From NCBI GenBank assembly GCA_002709405.1, contig PAQV01000087.1, positions 23,581 to 87,580 of the forward strand: a stretch of 64,000 nucleotides of DNA, in the 5' to 3' direction. Position numbers and translations under genes: made by a program. This stretch comes from Paracoccaceae bacterium (GTDB lineage Bacteria > Pseudomonadota > Alphaproteobacteria > Rhodobacterales > Rhodobacteraceae). This document shows positions 15,976-23,884 of the stretch, piece after piece. The notes below the pieces were generated by a model that saw only the letters and a list, made by a program, of their open reading frames with translations, had not been told where the DNA came from and made no database searches. Positions within the stretch are counted from its first letter, which is position 1; every line of letters starts with the position of its first letter.

Positions 15976-17286
15976 CTAGTCCGCCGCCTGACCATAGGCG
16001 ACGTTCTTGCCGCCAAACCGCCGCACCCGGATGTTGCACTGCTCGGCATGGCCCACGAAGCCCTCCAGCATGCACAGCCGGGATCCATACGCGCCGACCA
16101 GGGCCGCCGCCTCGTCGGTCAGGACCTTCTGGTAGGAATGGGTCTTCAGGAACTTGCCCACCCACAGCCCGCCGGTATAGCGGCCGGCCTTCTTGGTCGG
16201 CAGGGTGTGGTTGGTGCCGATCACCTTGTCGCCATTGGCCACGTTCGTGCGCGGCCCGAGGAACAGCGCGCCGTAGCTGACCATGTTCTCCAGGTACCAC
16301 TCGTCCCGGTCGGTCATCACCTGCACGTGCTCGTAGGCCATGTCGTTGGCCACCTGCAGCATCTCGTCGTGGCTGTCGCACAGCACCACGTCGCCGTAAT
16401 CGCGCCAGCTGACCGAGGCCGTCTCGGCCGTGGGCAGGATCTCCAGCAGCCGGTCGATCTCGGCCAGGGTCTCTTCGGCCAGCTTGCGCGAGCAGGTGAT
16501 CAGGCAGGCGGGCGAGTTGTAGCCGTGCTCGGCCTGGCCCAGCAGGTCGGTGGCGCAGAGCTCGGCGTCGACACTGTCGTCGGCGATGACCATGGTCTCG
16601 GTCGGCCCCGCGAACAGGTCGATGCCCACGCGGCCGTACAGCTGGCGCTTGGCCTCGGCCACGAAGGCATTGCCCGGGCCGACCAGCATGTGCACCGGGT
16701 CGATCGTCTCGGTGCCAAGCGCCATGGCGCCCACCGCCTGGATCCCGCCCAGCACATAGATCTCGTGCGCGCCGCCCAGGTGCATGGCCGCCACGATCGC
16801 CGGGTGCGGCGCGCCGCCCACCGGCGGGGCCGAGGCGACGATGCGCGGCACGCCGGCCACGCTGGCCGTCAGCACCGACATATGGGCCGAGGCCACCATC
16901 GGGAACTTGCCCCCCGGCACGTAGCAGCCCACCGATTGCACGGGAATGTTCTTGTGGCCGAGGATCACGCCGGGCAGGGTTTCGACCTCGATATCCGTCA
17001 TCGAGGCCCGCTGGGCCTCGGCAAAGGTACGGATCTGGGCCTGGGCGAAGCGGATGTCCTCCATGTCGCGGGTGGACACCTTCTGCATCGCGGCCTCGAT
17101 GTCCGAGGCGGTCAGGCGGAAACGGTCCGGCGCGTAGCCGTCGAACTTCTGGCTGAGATCCCGCACGGCAGCATCGCCCCGGCTGTCGATATCGGCCAGG
17201 GTGGTTTCGACCACCGCGCGGACCTTGGCGTCATCCTCGGCGCGCTCGGCCTCGGGTTTGCCCTGCTTGAGATAGGTGATGGCCAT
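15976..17286 (-). CDS. HisD-superfamily zinc dehydrogenase (sulfopropanediol 3-dehydrogenase HpsN-like)
   Basis: 436 aa. Four-electron alcohol dehydrogenase of the histidinol dehydrogenase superfamily, which oxidises a primary alcohol through an aldehyde to a carboxylate with NAD and Zn. Superfamily residues are all visible: Zn ligands Gln and His in '[17 protein letters not shown]', the catalytic Glu-His in 'AYEHVQVM', the Asp in '[18 protein letters not shown]', and the late His in '[11 protein letters not shown]'. Biosynthetic hisD would lie with other his genes; here it sits with a sugar-type importer, an SDR and NTF2-like genes. It is closer in context to catabolic homologues such as HpsN (2,3-dihydroxypropane-1-sulfonate oxidation). 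Whether the substrate is a sulfonate is open. Its ATG shares a base with the upstream stop. Confidence 0.82.
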   Translation of the reverse strand: MAITYLKQGKPEAERAEDDAKVRAVVETTLADIDSRGDAAVRDLSQKFDGYAPDRFRLTASDIEAAMQKVSTRDMEDIRFAQAQIRTFAEAQRASMTDIEVETLPGVILGHKNIPVQSVGCYVPGGKFPMVASAHMSVLTASVAGVPRIVASAPPVGGAPHPAIVAAMHLGGAHEIYVLGGIQAVGAMALGTETIDPVHMLVGPGNAFVAEAKRQLYGRVGIDLFAGPTETMVIADDSVDAELCATDLLGQAEHGYNSPACLITCSRKLAEETLAEIDRLLEILPTAETASVSWRDYGDVVLCDSHDEMLQVANDMAYEHVQVMTDRDEWYLENMVSYGALFLGPRTNVANGDKVIGTNHTLPTKKAGRYTGGLWVGKFLKTHSYQKVLTDEAAALVGAYGSRLCMLEGFVGHAEQCNIRVRRFGGKNVAYGQAAD

Positions 17287-17825
17287 CAGGCGTGCTCCTC
17301 CGTCGGGCGCGGCGGGGTTTTGTCGCCGCGATCATATGCTTCCCAGCCCTCGCCGCCGAAGACATCGACGCCGAGCTGGGCCAGGACGTGGGGAAAGTCG
17401 ACCATGACCCAGTTGTCCGAGATCCGGCCGTCCTCGACCTTCCAGAAGTCCATGTAGCGGATTTCGACCCGCTTGCCGGTGGCGGCGACGCCCATGAAGG
17501 GGCCGGAATGGGTGGCCTCTTGCCGGCCGAAGGCGGCGGCCCATTCGCCCATGAACAGCCGGGCCTCGTCGACGCAGACCTTGTCGGAAAAGGCGGCCTG
17601 GAACGGGCGCTGCCAATTGTCCTGGAATTCGCGCAGGCCGGTCTTGGTGCCGCAGCCCTGGTTGCCCATCCAGCGGAAGGCGGGGCTGAAGAACTGGCCG
17701 ATGTCGTCGATGCGGTGATCGTTGAGCCCGTCGACCATGCCTTCGATCACGGCCCGGGTGGCGTCGGTTTTCGACAGGTCGGTGTCACGGGTCAGGACGG
17801 CCTGTTCGGGGCGGGATCCCTTCAT
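17286..17825 (-). CDS. NTF2/SnoaL-like protein 3 (single domain)
   Basis: 179 aa, a single NTF2-like domain and the shortest of the four in this locus. It reads '[20 protein letters not shown]' as helix 1, '[20 protein letters not shown]' as the late strand pair, and then '[15 protein letters not shown]', the same ending as proteins 2 and 4. ATG 17825 is preferred over 17873 because the longer reading adds a low-complexity Arg/Ser/Pro stretch. TGATG coupling to the HpsN-like gene suggests the two proteins are made together and may act on the same intermediate. Confidence 0.75.
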   Translation of the reverse strand: MKGSRPEQAVLTRDTDLSKTDATRAVIEGMVDGLNDHRIDDIGQFFSPAFRWMGNQGCGTKTGLREFQDNWQRPFQAAFSDKVCVDEARLFMGEWAAAFGRQEATHSGPFMGVAATGKRVEIRYMDFWKVEDGRISDNWVMVDFPHVLAQLGVDVFGGEGWEAYDRGDKTPPRPTEEHA

Positions 17826-17858
17826 GGGTGAGCTCCGTCTGCGTGGAGAGGGTGGATT

Positions 17859-17881
17859 TGCGTATTTTTGCAAAGATGAAG
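17859..17881 (-). repeat. CATCTTTG-nn-AAAATACGC intergenic motif, copy 2
   Basis: Reads CTTCATCTTTGCAAAAATAC plus GCA on the minus strand, in the gap between permease 2 and NTF2-like-3. It is the inverted partner of the copy at 15934-15956, and the two bracket the HpsN-like and NTF2-like-3 genes. Confidence 0.55.
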
Positions 17882-17907
17882 CAGGGGGCAGCGTGTCCGG
17901 ACGGCGG

Positions 17908-18789
17908 TCATCCCTTGACCGCTCCGGCGGTGAGGCCCGAGACGATCTGGCGCTGGAAGACCATGACCAGGACGAAGAGGGGGGCGGTGGCAGAGACGAC
18001 GGCGGCGACGGCGAACATGACGTTGCCTTCGACCTGGGTGGAGCCGAGGAAGCTGGCGATGGCGGGGATCATCGTCTGGTTCTGTTCCGACAGCAGCATC
18101 GAGGTGACGGCGAAGTCGTTGTAGGCCAGCAGGAAGCTGAAGAGGCCGGTGGTGATGACCCCGGGCCACATGACGGGGATGATCACGTGGCGGAAGGCCT
18201 GGAAGCGGGTGCAGCCGTCGACCATGGCGCTTTCGTCCATGTCCTTGGGGATGTTGAGGAAGAACGAGTGCAGCATCCAGAGCGTGAAGGGCTGGTTGAT
18301 GGCGACCAGCACGACGATGGTGGTGGGCAGGATGCCCCAGACGTTCCATTCGAAGAAGGGCAGCAGGTAGCCCGAGACCAGGGTGATATGGGGCATGGCC
18401 CGGAAGACCAGGGCGGCCATCAGGATCCAGAAGGCATAGCGCTTGCCCGAGCGGGCCAGGGCGTAGCCGCCCAGCGTGCCGAAGGTCAGCGAGATGATCA
18501 CCGTGAAGAAGACGACGATGCCGGTGTTCAGCACCGCGCGCCAGAAGTCTTCCTGCACCCAGGCCCCGTAATAGCCCTGGCCGGTGAAGGCGGACCCGGT
18601 TTCGCGGAGGGTTTCCACCCCGCGCAGGGCGTTGGTCCAGTCGGCCTTGGAGAAGAAGTCGGCCTGGACCTTGAAGCTGCCCCAGAGCGTCCAGAGGAAG
18701 GGGAAGGCGGCGATGACCAGCCAGGCGGCGACCAGGGCAAAGGAGATCACCGTCAGGGGCGTGGTGCGGGAGAGGGCCTTGGTGGTCAT
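17908..18789 (-). CDS. CUT1-type ABC importer, permease (MalG-like)
   Basis: 293 aa inner-membrane protein with about six hydrophobic segments. The EAA loop that contacts the ATPase is 'DMDESAMVDGCTRFQAFRHV', and the C-terminus 'IVSGLTAGAVKG' is typical of MalG-type permeases. It pairs with the MalF-like permease 10 bp upstream, the binding protein and the UgpC-type ATPase. The system probably imports a carbohydrate or polyol-like substrate. Confidence 0.9.
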   Translation of the reverse strand: MTTKALSRTTPLTVISFALVAAWLVIAAFPFLWTLWGSFKVQADFFSKADWTNALRGVETLRETGSAFTGQGYYGAWVQEDFWRAVLNTGIVVFFTVIISLTFGTLGGYALARSGKRYAFWILMAALVFRAMPHITLVSGYLLPFFEWNVWGILPTTIVVLVAINQPFTLWMLHSFFLNIPKDMDESAMVDGCTRFQAFRHVIIPVMWPGVITTGLFSFLLAYNDFAVTSMLLSEQNQTMIPAIASFLGSTQVEGNVMFAVAAVVSATAPLFVLVMVFQRQIVSGLTAGAVKG

Positions 18790-18799
18790 GGTGGTCTCC

Positions 18800-19840
18800 T
18801 CAATGGGCCTTGGCGGCCGAGGCGCGTCCGGCTTTCCACGTCCGGATCAGCACCGGGGTCAGCAAGATGGCCACGCCGATGATAGTCATCATCGAGGTCG
18901 CCCCGGCCGAGCCGTAGAGCGGGTTGCCGCTTTCGCGGAGGTCATTGAAGATGACGACGGACAGCGAGGTCGCGTGGGCCTGGGCCTGGAAGCTGATGAT
19001 CGGCTCGAAGACGCGGAAGTTGTCCATCAGCTGCATCAGGGTGACGAAGGTGGCCAGCGGGGCCAGGTGCGGGATGGTGACGAAGCGCAGGCGTTGCCAG
19101 GTGGTGGCCCCGTCGATCATCGCCGCTTCCATCGTGTCCTTGGGCACGGTTTGCAGGCCGGCGTAGAAGACGATGAAGCTGAAGGGCAGCGAATGCCAGA
19201 TGCCGTAGACCATCAGCATGATCCAGGTCAGCGTGGGCGAGGCCTTCAGGCTGAGCGAGGGGTCGTCGAAGACCCGTTGCAAGGTGGCGCCGATGACGCC
19301 GTCTCCGTCGACCATCCAGAACAGGATCAGCGAGCCGACGAGGGGTGTCACGATCATCGGCAGCAGTGACACGAAGATCGTCGGGCCTTTCAGAAGTTTC
19401 GGCAGGCTGTTCACGCCGACCGCCACGGCGAGCCCGAGGGCCAGCACGAAGGGGGTGACAACGGCCGTGTAGGTCAGGGTGAAGGCCAGGGCCTTGTAGA
19501 AGGGCAGGTTGTAGACCCGGGCCAGGAAGGTGCCCAGGCTGTCGGCGGCCCGCCATTCCTCGGCGATTTCGGCAAAGGCCAGGTGCGAGCGGTTGATATA
19601 GGTGCGCAGCCCGTTGAACTTGCCAAGCGGCTGGGCCTCGCGCAGGGCGCGGGTGGCCTCCTGGTCGACGGCCGAGGTTTCCTCGCAGCCGAAGGGGCCG
19701 CAGCTTTCCGAGACCACCAACACCTGTTCGTGCTGGATGTGCAGCGACTGGACAAAGACCGACACGATCGGCAGCGCGATGAACAGGATCATCGCCGACA
19801 GGGTCGGCAGGATGAACCAGAAGAAGGTGCGGTCTTTCAT
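18800..19840 (-). CDS. CUT1-type ABC importer, permease (MalF-like)
   Basis: 346 aa inner-membrane permease. An N-terminal transmembrane segment ('WFILPTLSAMILFIALPIVS') is followed by a large periplasmic insert (about residues 35-110) that contains a Cys pair (SCGPFGCEE), then further membrane segments. The EAA loop is 'DTMEAAMIDGATTWQRLRFV'. The insert is longer than in many CUT1 permeases. It lies 65 bp downstream of the binding-protein gene and 10 bp before the second permease. Confidence 0.9.
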   Translation of the reverse strand: MKDRTFFWFILPTLSAMILFIALPIVSVFVQSLHIQHEQVLVVSESCGPFGCEETSAVDQEATRALREAQPLGKFNGLRTYINRSHLAFAEIAEEWRAADSLGTFLARVYNLPFYKALAFTLTYTAVVTPFVLALGLAVAVGVNSLPKLLKGPTIFVSLLPMIVTPLVGSLILFWMVDGDGVIGATLQRVFDDPSLSLKASPTLTWIMLMVYGIWHSLPFSFIVFYAGLQTVPKDTMEAAMIDGATTWQRLRFVTIPHLAPLATFVTLMQLMDNFRVFEPIISFQAQAHATSLSVVIFNDLRESGNPLYGSAGATSMMTIIGVAILLTPVLIRTWKAGRASAAKAH

Positions 19841-19905
19841 CGTGCGGCGCTCCGGTGGCTGGAAAAGGGGGCCCGGGTGGTGAGCCCCCCTTGGGGTCGT
19901 CGGGA

Positions 19906-21153
19906 TTACTGCAGGAAGCCGGCTTCCTTGGCGGCGGTGGTGTAGGCGGCTTCGACATCGGCCAGCGCCTGTTCGGCGGTTTCCTCGCCCTTGAGGTAAT
20001 CCACCAGTTCTGCGCCAAGCGCGTTGTGCATGATGCCGATCTGGGGGATCATCGGGTAGGGCTTGGCCCCGCCCCGCGCGGTGGCGGCCACGCCGGCGGC
20101 GGCCGGTCCGGGGGTGAAGCCGTCCAGCAGCCAGACCGCGTCGTCGTTGTTGGCCGCGACCATGTCCGGGGTCATGCCGCTGACGAGGGCGGCAAAGGTG
20201 GCCTCGGCTTCGGCGTCGGACACGTTGCGCGCGATGGAAATCCCGTCCCACCAGAGAGTTGCGCCCGGAATGCCGCCCGGCTCGACCGACGGTGCGGCAG
20301 CCAGAACGGTGTTTTCGGTAACTTCGGGGGATGAGCCCTCGTCATCCAGTATGGCCGATCCGCGCGACCCCCACATCAGGCCAAGCGCGGCCTGGCCGGC
20401 TTCCCACAGGCCCTGCGTTTCGTTCGAGGCCTGGGTCAGGTAATCAGGGTGGGCGTAGGCGACCAGCGCCTTGAGCGTTTCCAGCGCGGCGATGCCTTCG
20501 GGGCTGTTGACCGTGGGCACGGCGGTGCCGGGTTCGAAGAACTGGCCGCCATGGCCCAGGAAGATCAGGTTGTAGGTTTCGCCCAGGTTCCAGCCGGTCT
20601 GCATGTTCATGACCAGCGGGTGGTCCATGATGCCGGCGGCGCGGATGGCCTCGGCGGCGGCGAGAAGCTCGTCATAGGTGGCGGGTACGCTGTCGATCCC
20701 GGCCTCGGCCAGGATGTCGGTGCGCGCAAAGAGGTGCTGCGAATTGGCCATGAAGGCCACGGCCATGACGTCTCCGCCGATGGTGATCAGCTGGTTGGGC
20801 TTGATGTTGGCAGAGTACTTTTCGACCAGGTCGTTCAGGGGCCGGACCAGATCGTCGTTCATCAGCTGGGTCAGGGTGGAATTGGCCAGGATGACGCTTG
20901 TGTATTCCGCCGGATCCGGGGTCAGCGCGGCGTTCATGATGGTGCGCGCTTCGGTGGTGTGGTTGCGGCTGAACTCGGCCGCCTGGGCGCCGCAATTGGC
21001 CTCGGCCGCGTCGACCAGGGCGTGGATCGCCGGGAAGTCGCTGGCCAGGATGCGGATGGACTGGCCCTCGGGCCCGCAATCGGCGGCGAAGGCGGCTGAA
21101 CCAAGCAGGCCCGCCACGGCCCCGGTGATGGCAAATGTCTTCAGAAACATCAT
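19906..21153 (-). CDS. ABC importer substrate-binding protein (CUT1 type)
   Basis: 415 aa, periplasmic. The signal peptide at residues 1-23 ends 'GLLGSAAFA', cleaved before 'ADCGPEG'. Family-1 binding-protein fold marks: 'AGIDSVPATYDELLAAAEAI' and 'LWEAGQAALGLMWGSRGSAI'. It probably delivers a sugar- or polyol-like ligand to the two permeases downstream. Start codons at 21153 and 21150 (Met-Met) are equivalent. It is the second gene of the leftward operon, after the ATPase gene. Confidence 0.9.
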   Translation of the reverse strand: MMFLKTFAITGAVAGLLGSAAFAADCGPEGQSIRILASDFPAIHALVDAAEANCGAQAAEFSRNHTTEARTIMNAALTPDPAEYTSVILANSTLTQLMNDDLVRPLNDLVEKYSANIKPNQLITIGGDVMAVAFMANSQHLFARTDILAEAGIDSVPATYDELLAAAEAIRAAGIMDHPLVMNMQTGWNLGETYNLIFLGHGGQFFEPGTAVPTVNSPEGIAALETLKALVAYAHPDYLTQASNETQGLWEAGQAALGLMWGSRGSAILDDEGSSPEVTENTVLAAAPSVEPGGIPGATLWWDGISIARNVSDAEAEATFAALVSGMTPDMVAANNDDAVWLLDGFTPGPAAAGVAATARGGAKPYPMIPQIGIMHNALGAELVDYLKGEETAEQALADVEAAYTTAAKEAGFLQ

Positions 21154-21238
21154 ATACTCCTGTTTCCCTGTGGGTCGCGGCGCTTTGCGGCCGCCGTCAT
21201 GGTTGCCCGGTTTGGCCGGGGTGATCTGTTGGGGGCGG

Positions 21239-22285
21239 TCAGGCCCCGATCCTCTGGCCGGTCTGGCCGTCGAACAGGTGGCAGATGGTGGCCGGCACCG
21301 CGATCGAGACCATGTCTCCGATCTCGGCCCGGTAGGTCTTGTCGGCGCGCACCGACACCAGCGCCCCGCCGATGCGGACGGTGACCATGGTGGCGTCGCC
21401 CAGCAGTTCCAGCGTGTAGATCGGCGCGTTGATCTGCCCGCCCGAGGGCACGACGGCCGCGTCCTCGGCCCGGAACCCCAGCGTCACGGCCCCGTCGCCG
21501 GACAGGCCGGGGATCTGTGCGCCAGAGGCGGTGAAGGTGCCGCCCGACAGCGTGCCCTCGATCAGGTTCATGGCCGGCGAGCCGATGAAGCTGGCCACGA
21601 AGGTATTGGCCGGCCGGTCGTAGATTTCGGTCGGGCTGCCCACCTGCTGGACGATGCCCTTTTCCATGACCACCACGCGATCGGCGAGGGTCATCGCCTC
21701 GATCTGGTCATGGGTCACGTAGATCGTCGTGACGGCCAGTTCGTGGCTGAGGTTCTTGATCTGCGCCCGCGTCGACACCCGCAGCTTGGCATCGAGGTTC
21801 GACAGCGGTTCATCCATCAGGAAGACATTGGGCTCGCGCACGATGGCCCGGGCCAGGGCCACCCGCTGGCGTTGCCCACCCGACAGGGCGGCGGGCTTGC
21901 GGTGCAGGAAATCGTCCAGTTCCACCATGGCCGAGGCCCGGCGGACCTTGGCGTCATGGGTCGCCGGATCGACGCCCCGGACCTTCAGCGGAAAGCGGAT
22001 GTTGTCGTAGACGTTCAGGTTCGGATAAAGCGCGTAGCTTTGGAACACCATGGCCACGTCGCGGTCCTTGGGTTCAAGGTCGTTGACCACCTTGCCCCCG
22101 ATGCTGATCTCGCCGCCCGACGGGTCTTCGAGCCCCGCGATCATCCGCATCGTCGTGGTCTTGCCGCAGCCCGAGGGGCCCAGCAGCACAAGGAATTCCC
22201 GGTCGGCGATGGTCAGGTCGAAATTGTCGACACCAACGAAATTGCCCCATCGCTTGGACACGTTGCGCAGATGAATTTCAGCCAT
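21239..22285 (-). CDS. ABC importer ATPase (UgpC/MalK family)
   Basis: 348 aa cytoplasmic ATPase. Walker A 'GPSGCGKTTTMRMIAGLEDP', Q-loop 'MVFQSYALYPNLNV', signature 'LSGGQRQRVALARAIV', Walker B 'NVFLMDEPLSNLDAKLR', switch His in 'TTIYVTHDQIEAMTLADRV'. A C-terminal OB/TOBE regulatory domain follows. First gene of the leftward operon. ATG 22285 ('MAEIHLRNVS') is the natural family start. Its promoter region is shared with the divergent NTF2-like-4 gene and carries two LacI-type operators. Confidence 0.93.
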   Translation of the reverse strand: MAEIHLRNVSKRWGNFVGVDNFDLTIADREFLVLLGPSGCGKTTTMRMIAGLEDPSGGEISIGGKVVNDLEPKDRDVAMVFQSYALYPNLNVYDNIRFPLKVRGVDPATHDAKVRRASAMVELDDFLHRKPAALSGGQRQRVALARAIVREPNVFLMDEPLSNLDAKLRVSTRAQIKNLSHELAVTTIYVTHDQIEAMTLADRVVVMEKGIVQQVGSPTEIYDRPANTFVASFIGSPAMNLIEGTLSGGTFTASGAQIPGLSGDGAVTLGFRAEDAAVVPSGGQINAPIYTLELLGDATMVTVRIGGALVSVRADKTYRAEIGDMVSIAVPATICHLFDGQTGQRIGA

Positions 22286-22316
22286 TCGGGATCTCCGGGC
22301 AGGGGAATCGGATGCA

Positions 22317-22336
22317 TTTTGCATACGCTTGCAAAA
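22317..22336. promoter_or_regulatory. LacI-type operator O1
   Basis: TTTTGCATACGCTTGCAAAA, a near-perfect palindrome with the central CG of LacI-family sites. It is the exact reverse complement of the site at 22372-22391, 55 bp away. Lies 32 bp upstream of the ATPase start, in the divergent promoter. Probable target of the LacI regulator at 13096-14115. Confidence 0.75.
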
Positions 22337-22371
22337 ACGCTAGACTCACCTTGGCAAATTCGGCAAGGATT

Positions 22372-22391
22372 TTTTGCAAGCGTATGCAAAA
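22372..22391. promoter_or_regulatory. LacI-type operator O2
   Basis: TTTTGCAAGCGTATGCAAAA, the exact reverse complement of O1. It lies 14 bp before the start of NTF2-like gene 4, so bound repressor would cover that gene's promoter or start region. Two sites about five helical turns apart allow looping. Confidence 0.75.
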
Positions 22392-22404
22392 TTATGGGGG
22401 CACC

Positions 22405-23403
22405 ATGGAATTCCAGGAAGAAAAGCGACTTGTGCGGGCATTTCATGAGGCGATTGATGGCGCGGGCGCGGATGACCTTGGCGCGGTATTGGCGTCTTAC
22501 ATGGCGCCCGATGCGCTGTGGCGGGGCTTTCACCCGTTCGGAGAACTGACCGGCCCCCGGGCCGTGGCAGACACCTTCTGGCAGCCCCTGCGCATGTCCC
22601 TGACCCGGATGCAGCGGCGGCAGGACATCTTCTTTGCCGGGCGCAATGAAATGGACGGGAACGGGACCTGGGTGGTGTCGATGGGCCACCTGATGGGGCT
22701 GTTCGACACGCCCTGGCTGGGCATCGCGCCCACCGGCAAGATGGCCTTCCTGCGCTATTGCGAGTTCAACCGGGTCGACAACGGTCAGATCACCGAGACG
22801 GCGATGTATTTCGACATTCCCCACCTGATGATGCAGGCGGGGTTGCAGCCCTTCCCGCCCCAGACCGCCGCCCACCTGGTGCAGCCGGGGCCTCTGACCC
22901 ATGACGGTCTGCTATATGATGCGCAGCCCCCGGCCGAGGGCGCGGCCACCCTGGCCGCGATCAACGCCATGATCGGCGACCTGGGCACCTGGCAGCTGGG
23001 CCTGCCGCTGGAGGAAGAGCTCGCCCGGACCTGGCATGACGACATGATCTGGTGGGGGCCGGCGGGGATCGGGGCGACCTACACGATCGAGCGTTATGCC
23101 AAGCAGCACTCGGCCCCCTTCCGCGCGGCCTTCACCGACCGATCCAAGACGCGCCACCTGGCCCGGCTGGCCGAGGGGCATTATGGCGGGTTCTTCGGCT
23201 GGCCCAACTTCACGGCCCGCCACGTGGGCGGGTTCATGGGCATGCCGGGCAGCGAGGGGATGGGAGAAATGCGGGTGATCGACATCTACCGGCGGCAGGG
23301 CGACAAGCTGGCCGAGAACTGGATCTTCATCGACCTGCTGCACTTCTGGAACACCCTGGGCGTCGACATCCTGGCCCGGATGCAGGCCTTTCCCCGGACC
23401 TGA
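22405..23403 (+). CDS. NTF2/SnoaL-like protein 4
   Basis: 332 aa, two NTF2-like domains. It is divergent from the ABC operon but shares its operators, so it is part of the same regulon. Domain 1: 'HPFGELTGPRAVADTFWQPL' and 'YCEFNRVDNGQITETAMYFD'; domain 2: 'TWHDDMIWWGPAGIGATYTI', ending 'ENWIFIDLLHFWNTLGVD'. Clearly a paralogue of protein 2. ATG 22405 follows ATGGGGG as a ribosome site; the in-frame ATG at 22312 would place the operators inside the coding region and is rejected. Reaction unknown. Confidence 0.78.
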   Translation: MEFQEEKRLVRAFHEAIDGAGADDLGAVLASYMAPDALWRGFHPFGELTGPRAVADTFWQPLRMSLTRMQRRQDIFFAGRNEMDGNGTWVVSMGHLMGLFDTPWLGIAPTGKMAFLRYCEFNRVDNGQITETAMYFDIPHLMMQAGLQPFPPQTAAHLVQPGPLTHDGLLYDAQPPAEGAATLAAINAMIGDLGTWQLGLPLEEELARTWHDDMIWWGPAGIGATYTIERYAKQHSAPFRAAFTDRSKTRHLARLAEGHYGGFFGWPNFTARHVGGFMGMPGSEGMGEMRVIDIYRRQGDKLAENWIFIDLLHFWNTLGVDILARMQAFPRT

Positions 23404-23433
23404 TCGGTCAGGGTGTCAGGGATCACGCGCCAA

Positions 23434-23757
23434 TCAGGCGGCGGGCAGGGTCACGCCCTGGCAGGCCTGGGCATCGCCGCCGCAACAATCCTGCAGCAGG
23501 AAGGTGACCAGGCCGTTCACCGCGCCCAGGTTCGGGGCGTACAGCACCTCGCGGTGCTTGCGTTCGGTCGTCACCAGCCCGGCCCGGCGCAGGGTGGACA
23601 GGTGCCCCGACACGGTCGAGGGCTTGAGATCCATCAGCCGGCCGACCTCCATCGCCGGAGTGCCATTCGGGCCGCGCTGGACCAGAAGGCGGAAAATGGA
23701 CAGCCGGGTGTCGTGGGCAAGGGCGCCGAAGGCATCGATGGCAACATTCTGGTTCAT
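23434..23757 (-). CDS. arsR: ArsR-family arsenite-responsive repressor
   Basis: 107 aa winged-helix repressor. Recognition helix region 'MDLKPSTVSGHLSTLRRAGL'. It lacks the classic ELCVCDL metal site in the helix; instead three cysteines lie near the C-terminus (Cys91, Cys92, Cys99 in 'DCCGGDAQACQG'), resembling ArsR proteins that bind As(III) with C-terminal cysteines. Divergent from acr3-arsC with palindromic sites between them, so an autoregulated arsenic sensor is the straightforward reading. Confidence 0.92.
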   Translation of the reverse strand: MNQNVAIDAFGALAHDTRLSIFRLLVQRGPNGTPAMEVGRLMDLKPSTVSGHLSTLRRAGLVTTERKHREVLYAPNLGAVNGLVTFLLQDCCGGDAQACQGVTLPAA

Positions 23758-23765
23758 GTTTCGTG

Positions 23766-23777
23766 ATTACGCGAAAT
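23766..23777. promoter_or_regulatory. ArsR-type operator, copy 1
   Basis: ATTACGCGAAAT, 11 of 12 bases identical to the perfect palindrome at 23830-23841. It lies just upstream of the arsR start, a suitable place for autorepression. Confidence 0.6.
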
Positions 23778-23829
23778 GACAAGTCTTGACAAGCGGGGGC
23801 GCCCGCCGCTAGGCAGCAATTGATACGCG

Positions 23830-23841
23830 ATTTCGCGAAAT
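23830..23841. promoter_or_regulatory. ArsR-type operator, copy 2
   Basis: ATTTCGCGAAAT, a perfect 12-bp palindrome 43 bp before the acr3 start and 64 bp from copy 1 (start to start). Probable ArsR site controlling acr3-arsC. Confidence 0.65.
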
Positions 23842-23884
23842 GACGAATTCATGACAAGGCGCGTTCCGCGCCCCGAGGCCCGAC

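Noticed and set aside
15976..17286. Biosynthetic histidinol dehydrogenase (hisD)
   Set aside because: The superfamily residues fit, but the neighbours are an importer, SDR and NTF2-like genes, with no histidine-biosynthesis gene nearby.
17856..17876. Third LacI operator (TTTGCGTATTTTTGCAAAG)
   Set aside because: It lacks the central CG and symmetric arms of the two sites at 22.3 kb, and is better explained as the CATCTTTG intergenic repeat.
22312..22404. Upstream ATG extending NTF2-like gene 4 to 22312
   Set aside because: It would make both LacI operators coding and add 31 residues with no counterpart in the paralogue; ATG 22405 has a ribosome site.
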